A DNA stretch of 14,895 nucleotides from Rubrobacteraceae bacterium (GTDB lineage: Bacteria; Actinomycetota; Rubrobacteria; Rubrobacterales; Rubrobacteraceae): positions 1 through 14,895 of the forward strand of contig JAUJMB010000025.1 of NCBI GenBank assembly GCA_030447045.1. Reading direction: 5' to 3'. Below the pieces are notes generated by a model. It worked only from the letters and a program-made list of their open reading frames with translations. It searched no databases and had not been told where the DNA came from. Position 1 is the first letter of the stretch, and each line of letters opens with the position of its first letter. A program made the position numbers and the translations under genes. Below, in pieces: positions 1-5,176 of the stretch.

Positions 1-81
1 CAACAGCGTGAGGCCGACGAAGGCCCAGGAGACCGCCGTCAACCACCCGGGGATCATGCCCCCCATCTCGTCCATATTCAC
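1..81 (-). CDS. Membrane protein, N-terminal fragment (runs off the window)
   Basis: The minus strand is open from a GTG at 81-79 (or ATG at 75-73) to the window edge. It encodes about 27 residues: a short Met/Asp/Glu/Gly stretch followed by a hydrophobic segment (GWLTAVSWAFVGLTLL) that looks like a first transmembrane helix. The GTG is preferred because AGGGGAG (93-99, complement) lies 11 nt upstream; the ATG two codons later is further away. The family cannot be recognised from so little. Upstream lies a four-unit 11-bp direct repeat resembling a PHO box and a possible -10 element, so phosphate-responsive control is inferred. Being real and membrane-bound is likely; the function is unknown. 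Confidence 0.6.
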   Translation of the reverse strand, partial: MNMDEMGGMIPGWLTAVSWAFVGLTLL

Positions 82-153
82 GCTACGAACACTCCCCTCT
101 CAAAGTTTGGTTTCGATACGATCTACACGATACCTTCTACGGTCCAGCGCGAT

Positions 154-213
154 AAGATAGACCATCGGTGTGAAGAAGTCGTGAGAAATAGGTGAACAAG
201 CCGTGACTTCTAC
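154..213 (-). promoter_or_regulatory. PHO-box-like tandem 11-bp repeats with candidate -10
   Basis: Four consecutive 11-nt units (170-180, 181-191, 192-202, 203-213) each begin with GTGA on the plus strand, so each ends in TCAC on the minus strand; one contains GTTCAC. Exact 11-bp phasing is the hallmark of OmpR/PhoB-family sites, and actinobacterial PhoP boxes are built from GTTCACC-like 11-nt units (established knowledge). TATCTT (159-154, minus) lies 10 nt downstream of the array, where an activator-dependent -10 would sit, giving a leader of roughly 65 nt to the GTG at 81. The repeat is seen directly; the regulator identity is inferred. Confidence 0.6.
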
Positions 214-295
214 CCACCGTATGTCTTAGGAGTTTGAGCTCCCGGAACTTCGCGCCGGGGTTCTCAGCGGTTTGGCCTCGATGGAAGCGGGTGGG

Positions 296-913
296 TCAGG
301 CGAGCGGCCAGAGTGGCGTTCGCTCTACGACGACCGGAGAGAGGTCCGCGGGGAACTCCGTTCCTGGCCGCCCCAGCACGCAGAACTCGGGCGTGGGGCC
401 CAGCACCAGCTGTCGTCGCCAGAGGCTCGTTTGTGGTGCGTTCGTCCAGGGTTCGATCCGATCGTAGAACTCCCCGTAGGAGGTGCCGCGTTGCTTGGTC
501 AGCCAGGTGGCGAGGTCCGACCCCACCGCGGCGGGCTCACCGCTCCCGAACCCGTACAGGCCCCCGGCGCCGCCCACGGCGGACGCCCCGGCGACCCTGT
601 CGTGCGGGCCCTTGCGTTCCCCGGAGACGGCGAGCTCGTTCAGGGGGTCCAGCGCGGAGGAGCCGTCGAGCAGGTACCAGTCCTCGTAGCCGCGAAACCC
701 GGGACCGACCCATGGAGCCCCTTCGATGCGGAAGGTCGCCGAGCCACGAAACCCTCTCAGGTCCACCCCCGCCAGCGCCTCGTGGAAGGAGATCAGGCCC
801 CGCTCGTAGTCTCGGGGCTCCACACCCTCCGACGGCCAGTGCCAGAATACGTAGGCGAGCGCGCCCGTCTTGCCCTCCTTCGCTGGTCTATCTCTTCTGA
901 AAGATGATGGCAC
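296..913 (-). CDS. Uncharacterised ~190-205 aa protein (possible ferredoxin-like/EthD-like fold)
   Basis: A minus-strand reading frame ends with TGA at 298-296. From about residue 45 of the longest version it looks like a folded, soluble protein: aromatic-rich start (ALAYVFWHWPSEG), DYERGLISFHEALAG, a YEDWYLLDG segment, and a second half containing TSYGEFYDRIEPW and WRRQLVLGPTPEFCVLG. The two halves may be a duplicated alpha/beta unit as in dimeric alpha-beta-barrel proteins, but this is an impression, not a family match. The start is uncertain. GTG at 913 is the nearest standard start upstream of the compact region but has no good ribosome binding site. AAGGAGG at 880-874 sits 5 nt before an ACG codon (868-866), suggesting initiation there (190 aa). 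No membrane segment or signal peptide is evident. Confidence 0.65.
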   Translation of the reverse strand: MPSSFRRDRPAKEGKTGALAYVFWHWPSEGVEPRDYERGLISFHEALAGVDLRGFRGSATFRIEGAPWVGPGFRGYEDWYLLDGSSALDPLNELAVSGERKGPHDRVAGASAVGGAGGLYGFGSGEPAAVGSDLATWLTKQRGTSYGEFYDRIEPWTNAPQTSLWRRQLVLGPTPEFCVLGRPGTEFPADLSPVVVERTPLWPLA

Positions 914-1297
914 AAGTCCGGCCGGACCGCACGCGCCTTGCTCGGAACTTCGGAGGGCCACGAAGGTATGCGAGAGCGGCTGGAAGGCTCGAAAAAGCAC
1001 CCTCGTAGTCGTTGTTCAACGAACCCGTAGAAGCGGTGTAACATCCTGAAACCGTCCAGAAAGCCTCGAGAAGATGCCTGGAACCTCCGACGATTGGTCC
1101 TGAGACCGCAACAGCCGAAAGAAACGGCCCGTCTTGTTGGCCACGAAGCCCCGTTCGACCCGCCCGGGATTTTTCGGACGGTCTCTAACCGGCGCCTTAC
1201 TACCCGCCGACGCCTTTCTAGAGAGAGCCCACGGCATCTTCCTGCTCTCGGTTAATGAAAAGGCAAGCTTCGGGCGGTCGGAGGCATGCGACGCCGT
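914..1297. other. Gene-poor interval of 384 bp
   Basis: No convincing gene. Short minus-strand frames here have no family resemblance and no good ribosome binding site. A weak inverted repeat GAGAGC (1223-1228) / GCTCTC (1244-1249) lies downstream of the haloacid dehalogenase gene and could help end that transcript, but it has a 15-nt loop and no T-run. The promoter of the 296-913 gene presumably lies here; no clear -35/-10 pair was seen. Confidence 0.4.
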
Positions 1298-1963
1298 TCA
1301 GAGCCTCCCGGCGAGTTGCTCCAGGTCCTCCACCACGAGGTCGGCTTCGATGCCCCAGGGGTCGAAGACGGTGGCGGGGTCCCGCCTCACCCAGGCCGCC
1401 CGCAACCCCGCGGACTTCGCCCCGATCACGTCCCACCCGTTGCTGGAGACGAGCCACGTCTCCCCCACCGGCCGATCCAACCGCCGCGCGAGGTAGCGGT
1501 AGACCTCCGGGTCGGGCTTGAAGGTGCCCAGATCGTCCACGCTGACGACGGCCTCCAGGTTGTCGAGCACGCCGCCCCGCTCCAGCAGCACGCGCGACGT
1601 CCGCTCCACGCCGTTGGAGAAGGCGACCATGGTGTGCCCCTCGGACCGCAGCCGCTCGAGACCGGGCAACACGTCCGGGAAGGGCCGGAGGTTCTGGTAC
1701 TCCTCTACGAGACCCTCACGCTGGTTGTCCGAAAGCTCCAGGCCGAACGAGAGGGCGGCGAAATCCAGGGCCTGCCGGGTGCAGACCCCGAAGTCCGCGT
1801 ACTCGCGCATGAGGCCCCGCCGCCAGGTGTACTCGATCTGCTTTTCGCGCCAGAGGGCCGAGAAGCGCTCGGCCCCCTCCCCGACCATCTCCCTGAGGTG
1901 CTCGTCCATGTCCAGGGGGTCGACGAGCGTGCCGTAGATGTCGAAACCAAGCGCCTCGGGCAT
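1298..1963 (-). CDS. (S)-2-haloacid dehalogenase, type II (HAD superfamily)
   Basis: A 221-aa cytosolic enzyme predicted to hydrolyse the carbon-halogen bond of L-2-haloacids to D-2-hydroxyacids (EC 3.8.1.2). All catalytic positions of the family are visible: nucleophile Asp8 in FDIYGT with Thr12, Arg39 in WREKQIEYTW, Ser116-Asn117 in AFSNG, Lys149 in GTFKPDPEVY with Tyr155, and Ser173, Asn175, Asp178 in VSSNGWDVIGAK. The numbering is uniformly two less than in the well-known Pseudomonas enzymes. Length is typical (about 220-230 aa). The ATG is preceded by GAGGGGGAGG, and the gap to the upstream ABM stop is only 9 nt, so it is the last gene of the 2861-1298 operon. True substrate is unproven: type II family members also act on non-halogenated substrates, but retention of all nine residues favours dehalogenation. 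Confidence 0.9.
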   Translation of the reverse strand: MPEALGFDIYGTLVDPLDMDEHLREMVGEGAERFSALWREKQIEYTWRRGLMREYADFGVCTRQALDFAALSFGLELSDNQREGLVEEYQNLRPFPDVLPGLERLRSEGHTMVAFSNGVERTSRVLLERGGVLDNLEAVVSVDDLGTFKPDPEVYRYLARRLDRPVGETWLVSSNGWDVIGAKSAGLRAAWVRRDPATVFDPWGIEADLVVEDLEQLAGRL

Positions 1964-1972
1964 GCCTCCCCC

Positions 1973-2260
1973 TCAGGCCACGGCTTCCACGTGGCGCACC
2001 TCGGGCTGGCCGGCGAGGTAGGGTTCTATAGCCTCCCCGAAGCTCTCGAACTGGGGCCTCTGCGTGAGGTCCGTGTGCGCCTGGACGGAATCCCATTCCA
2101 CGATGGGGGTGAAAGAGTCAGGGTCCTCGACGCCCCGGTGGAGGCTCGCGCCCCTGCTGCCCTCCGCTTCGTCGGGGATGTTCGCGACACCCCCGTACGC
2201 CTCGACAAACGCCTTCGCCTGGCCCTCCCGCGTCTGCAACACCGCGATCTCGCGTACCAA
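1973..2260 (-). CDS. Antibiotic biosynthesis monooxygenase (ABM)-like small protein
   Basis: A 95-aa protein of the dimeric alpha/beta-barrel ABM type. It starts VREIAVLQTREGQAKAF, has the usual central SLHRGVEDPDSFTPIVEWDS strand-turn-strand, and ends with the ESFGEAIEPYL helix before a short strand. Family members are cofactor-free monooxygenases, heme-degrading enzymes or small-molecule-binding proteins; the substrate cannot be deduced. The start chosen is TTG at 2260-2258 because GGGAGGAAGAC lies immediately upstream and the length then fits the family (about 95-105 aa). The longer frame would run into the upstream gene with low-complexity sequence. It lies 58 nt after the selenoprotein-like gene and 9 nt before the dehalogenase, in one operon. 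It probably handles a reactive or oxidised metabolite together with its neighbours (inference). Confidence 0.78.
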   Translation of the reverse strand: MVREIAVLQTREGQAKAFVEAYGGVANIPDEAEGSRGASLHRGVEDPDSFTPIVEWDSVQAHTDLTQRPQFESFGEAIEPYLAGQPEVRHVEAVA

Positions 2261-2318
2261 GTCTTCCTCCCGGTCCGTGCGGAGAAGGGGGACGGCGGAC
2301 CGCCCCCCGAAAATATCC

Positions 2319-2861
2319 CTAGCTGTGTACCCGCTCGACCTTCGGTATGTCGAGCTCGGTGCCGGCGAGGTCGTTCGTGTAGTTGGAGAAGGTCGTAAGC
2401 GCAACGTGGGCGACCATCTCCAGGATCTCCTCGTCGCTGAAGCCGGCCTCGCGCGCCCCGTTAACTGCTTCGTCGGACGGGTGGCCCCTGGTCTCGACGA
2501 CCTCGCGGACGAACCTCAGGCCGGCCGCGCGCCGGGCGTCATCGGACTCGAAGCCCTGCGCCTGCCGGATCTCCTCTTCGCTCAACCCTTCCTGGCCTGC
2601 CAGGCCAGTATGGGCGGCCAGTCAATAATCGCAGCCGTTGAAGTCCGAGACGGCGACGGCTATGGACTCCTGCATCTTGCGATCGAGGGTGCCGCCCTTG
2701 AGCGTGGCGTTCAGGTCCATGTAGCCCCCGAACGCCGTCGGCGAGACGGCGAACGTCTTGTAGAAGTTCAACATCTTGCCGGCGCCCTTGGCGCCCTGCT
2801 CCATCAGCGGACGCGATGCCTCTGGGGCGCTCTCCTGCTCGACGGGCTCTACGCGCGGCAT
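2319..2861 (-). CDS. AhpD/carboxymuconolactone decarboxylase-family peroxidase-like selenoprotein (TGA = Sec80)
   Basis: One frame of 180 aa interrupted by a single TGA (2624-2622). The N-terminal half (79 aa, MPRVEPVEQE...) ends SDFNGCDY; after TGA the same frame continues LAAHTGLAGQEG... to FSNYTNDLAGTELDIPKV, a complete carboxymuconolactone-decarboxylase fold. The residues match the AhpD proton-relay site with exact spacing: Glu65, Cys77, TGA80, His84 correspond to Glu118, Cys130, Cys133, His137 of mycobacterial AhpD. TGA thus replaces the second cysteine of CxxC, giving CxxU. A bacterial SECIS-like hairpin follows the TGA. Family members reduce peroxides or act as disulfide reductants. 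The ATG (2861) follows GAGAGGAG. It is the first gene of the operon with the ABM protein and dehalogenase. The alternative is a TGC/TGT-to-TGA nonsense mutation, but the downstream part is well preserved. No selA/selB/selC is in the window to confirm decoding. Confidence 0.85.
2586..2621 (-). promoter_or_regulatory. Candidate bacterial SECIS element
   Basis: Directly after the in-frame TGA (2624-2622, minus) the mRNA can fold into a hairpin. CUGGCCU (2608-2602) pairs with AGGCCAG (2598-2592) around a three-base loop GGC. A lower CCC (2614-2612) / GGG (2588-2586) helix is separated by a 3x3 internal loop. Twenty nucleotides lie between UGA and the apical GGC. Known bacterial SECIS elements lie immediately 3' of the UGA inside the coding region, with an apical loop 16-37 nt away and a G among the first loop bases; all of these hold here. 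A second CTGGCC at 2621-2616 offers a competing pairing. Confidence 0.7.
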
Positions 2862-2896
2862 GGGTCTCCTCTCGTTCGTGGCCGCTACTATCCGCC

Positions 2897-2924
2897 AACA
2901 TACCCGAATTCCCGTATAGATAAA
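2897..2924 (-). promoter_or_regulatory. Candidate promoter and operator of the selenoprotein operon
   Basis: On the minus strand TTTATC (2924-2919) and TATGTT (2902-2897) are separated by 16 nt, a plausible though weak -35/-10 pair, about 35 nt before the start codon. The spacer holds an 18-bp dyad, ATAC-cc-GAATTC-cc-GTAT (2900-2917), symmetric apart from the two cc/cc positions. It stands out as AT-rich in this genome. Overlap of dyad and promoter suggests repressor control, inferred only. Confidence 0.35.
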
Positions 2925-3100
2925 ATCGCGGACCCTCCGAGGTGGCCCCTGCCCGGAACAAACCCAAACCACGCCCTAGAGCCTGTTTTGCATAGCTGAA
3001 GGCGCAAAGCCTGGAGTGAACCGCACGACCGCCGTCATCGTATCGTTTGCGTGTCTGTTTGTTTTGTAGGGAGTCGCGGGTTATGCCCGAAGGAGCTCGC

Positions 3101-3710
3101 ATGAGAGTCCTATTCGAGGGGTTCGACCGGCTGGACACCGCCCCTAACCGCTGGCCCGTCGCCCACAGCGTAACGCTGCTGCGCGTGAGCCTGGGCCTCG
3201 TCTTCCCGGCCTTCGGGGCTCTCGGGTTCTTCCGGGGGCCTCGGCCCCATCGAAGGCCTGGCGACGAGCACGACGACCGCGCTCACCTTCGGGCTCGTCC
3301 CGCCGGGCGCGGGGCTGGCGATGGTCGCCGCGCTGGAGGAGGTCGCCGTCGGCCTGTGCTTCGCGACGGGGAGGTTCCTGCGGGCGGAGGCGTGGCCGAT
3401 GGGGGCGCGGATGATCGGGGCGATGTCCCCGCTGGTGCTGTTCCCCGGGGGGCTGTTCGCCGGCCCCTCCCACGCCACGACCCTCGCGGCGCAGCACATC
3501 GTCAAGGACGCGGTGCTGGTGGCCGCGGCCGTGGTGGTGGCGTCCACCTGGGCGGGCGCTCGCATCGCGGCCCATCCCAGGAGCATAGGGAGCACCCTAG
3601 TGACGATGGCACCTCGCAAGGTCGTCGCTTCCCGTGGCGGCGCACCCGGCGTTCCCGTCCGCGCCCGCAGGGCCGGGGACTACAGCAGCTACGCGGAGGG
3701 GCGGGGCTGA
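3101..3710 (+). pseudogene. DoxX-like membrane protein, frameshifted
   Basis: ATG at 3101 follows AGGAG (3091-3095) with 5-nt spacing. The first frame encodes MRVLFEGFDRLDTAPNRWPV then a hydrophobic helix (SVTLLRVSLGLVFPAFGALGFF) typical of DoxX-like proteins. It then loses sense (Arg/Gly/Pro-rich). The expected continuation appears in another frame from about 3239: GPIEGLATSTTTALTFGLVP, then ALEEVAVGLCFATGRFLRA, PLVLFPGGLF, and a last helix DAVLVAAAVVVASTWAG. Removing one G from the G5 run at 3234-3238 restores about 200 aa ending at TGA 3708-3710. DoxX relatives are four-helix membrane proteins linked to thiosulfate:quinone oxidoreductase or thiol/redox complexes. A sequencing error in the homopolymer is as likely as a true pseudogene. 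It lies 89 nt before the sulfite-oxidase-like gene and probably shares its transcript. Confidence 0.75.
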
Positions 3711-3799
3711 GGGCTCCCGAGGTTATGCGCACGCCTAAAGATTTCGGGGTACGCAAGGTTCACGCGACGCTCGCCGGCCGCCGAAGAGGAGGAGACTAG

Positions 3800-4906
3800 A
3801 TGCCGAACAGGGTAACAGAGAGCGCGGAGTTTACCCGCGAGGAGGTGATACAGGCCCAGAGGTGCCACAGCATGCACGCGGAGGGCCTGCGCTATCCCGT
3901 GACCCCTCTGGGGATGCACTACCTCCTGATCCACTACGACATACCCTACGTGGATCCCGAAGCCTACGAGCTCGAGGTCGGGGGCCTCGTCCGGGAGCCG
4001 CTGAGGCTGACCCTCGAGGACATCAGGGCCCGCCCGAAGGTGACCGAGGCGGTGATGATGGAGTGCGCCGGCACCGGCCGCTCGCACGCCTCGCCCCGCA
4101 CCGTGTTCGTCCCCTGGTTCGACGGGGCCATAGGGTGCGCGGAGTGGGCCGGCACGCCGCTCGGGCCGATCCTGGAGGAGGCCGGACTGCTCGACGGGGC
4201 GGTCGAGGTCCTGTTCACCGGCCACGACCGGGGTATCGAGCAGGGCATAGAGCAGGTCTTCGAGCGCAGCCTCTCCCTCGATGAGGCCTCGCGCGAGGGG
4301 GTGATGCTCGCCTACGAGGTCAACGGCGTGCCCCTCTCGCCCCAGCACGGCGCGCCCCTGAGGCTCATAGTGCCCGACTGGTACGGGATGACCTCCGTGA
4401 AGTGGCTCCGGTCCATCACCGCGATAGCGGAGCCCTTCGACGGTTTCCACCAGGGGAACCAGTACCGCTACAAGCGCTCCGCCGACGAGAAGGGCGAGCC
4501 CGTCACCCGCCAGAGGCCCCGCGCCATGATGGCGCCGCCCGGCATCCCCTCCCAGCTCGGCCGGACGCGCTACGTGGAGGCAGGGCGGGTCCGGATAGAG
4601 GGCCGCGCGTGGTCGGGCTTCGGGGCGGTAGAACGGGTGGAGTTCAGCCCGGACGGCGGCAAGAGTTGGGAGGAGGCCGAGCTGGGAGGGCGGGTCGGGC
4701 GGTTCGGCTGGTTCGGATGGTCCCACGAGTGGGAGGCCGGCGCGCCCGGCGAGTACGAGCTCTCCTGCCGGGCCACCGACGCGGCCGGCAACGCCCAACC
4801 CCTCGACGCCGCAGAGGTCTGGAACCACGGCACCTACGGCGTCAACGCCGTCCAGCGCGTGCCCGTCGTCGTCAGGGAGAGGGGGGAACACCAGCGTCAA
4901 GGCTGA
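3800..4906 (+). CDS. Sulfite oxidase-like molybdopterin oxidoreductase (cytosolic)
   Basis: A 368-aa protein with the two-domain layout of the sulfite oxidase family. The N-terminal molybdopterin-binding domain spans about residues 30-215: HYLLIHYDIPYVD, YELEVGGLV, MMECAGTGRS with Cys89 as the predicted molybdenum ligand, and VPDWYGMTSVKWL. The C-terminal dimerisation domain (about 245-360) carries RIEGRAWSGFG, VEFSPDGGKSW and ELSCRATDAAGN. ATG at 3800 is preceded by GAGGAGGAG. Unlike periplasmic SorA/YedY-type enzymes there is no Tat or Sec signal peptide, so it is predicted cytosolic. There is no heme-b5 domain. Substrate (sulfite or another oxo-acceptor) is not fixed by sequence; the CAGTGRS motif differs from the CAGNRR of classical sulfite oxidases. 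Its DoxX-like neighbour suggests a sulfur-redox role. Confidence 0.88.
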   Translation: MPNRVTESAEFTREEVIQAQRCHSMHAEGLRYPVTPLGMHYLLIHYDIPYVDPEAYELEVGGLVREPLRLTLEDIRARPKVTEAVMMECAGTGRSHASPRTVFVPWFDGAIGCAEWAGTPLGPILEEAGLLDGAVEVLFTGHDRGIEQGIEQVFERSLSLDEASREGVMLAYEVNGVPLSPQHGAPLRLIVPDWYGMTSVKWLRSITAIAEPFDGFHQGNQYRYKRSADEKGEPVTRQRPRAMMAPPGIPSQLGRTRYVEAGRVRIEGRAWSGFGAVERVEFSPDGGKSWEEAELGGRVGRFGWFGWSHEWEAGAPGEYELSCRATDAAGNAQPLDAAEVWNHGTYGVNAVQRVPVVVRERGEHQRQG

Positions 4907-4918
4907 CCAACGGCCTCT

Positions 4919-4953
4919 GGAACGTTCCGAGAAGGCCCCTCCCGGAAACGTTC
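4919..4953 (+). terminator. Possible terminator after the sulfite-oxidase-like gene
   Basis: GAACGTTCCG (4920-4929) can pair with CGGAAACGTTC (4943-4953), a 10-bp stem with one bulged A and a 13-nt loop, starting 13 nt after the stop codon. No T-run follows, so intrinsic termination is uncertain. Confidence 0.4.
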
Positions 4954-5144
4954 TGCAACCGGCGACTGGCGGGCTCGTGGGCGCCCGGGAGGCCAAGATG
5001 AGGGGTCAAGTCCCCCCGAGGTACCGGAAGCCGCCACATCGCGTAACCGCTCTTATCCCTCCGACCTTGCCGACGCCGAATGGCTCCCGCCGGTGCCGCT
5101 GCTCGCGAGCCGCGTTGACGAACTACAGCGCGGTGGATCGCACA

Positions 5145-5176
5145 AGAGACCGAGACCGGCCGGCAAAACGGTCTCT
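5145..5176 (-). terminator. Terminator-like hairpin at the YfhO stop codon
   Basis: AGAGACCG (5145-5152) and CGGTCTCT (5169-5176) form a perfect 8-bp inverted repeat. On the minus strand it begins at the yfhO-like stop codon (5177-5175). A second GGTCTC copy directly adjacent gives an alternative pairing partner. There is only a short T-containing tail (TTGTGC), so strength is uncertain. Confidence 0.5.

Noticed and set aside
272..907. Long plus-strand frames opposite the 296-913 gene
   Set aside because: Pro/Arg/Gly-rich translations typical of antisense shadows in GC-rich DNA; the minus-strand product is clearly more protein-like.
1016..1237. 73-aa minus-strand frame upstream of the 296-913 gene
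   Set aside because: No convincing ribosome binding site, no family-like motif, and composition typical of a random GC-rich frame.
2319..2972. Two separate genes (2622-2972 and 2319-2585) for the AhpD-like region
   Set aside because: Both halves are in the same frame, separated only by one TGA. The second lacks its own ribosome binding site, and each half alone would be an incomplete domain with a broken active site.
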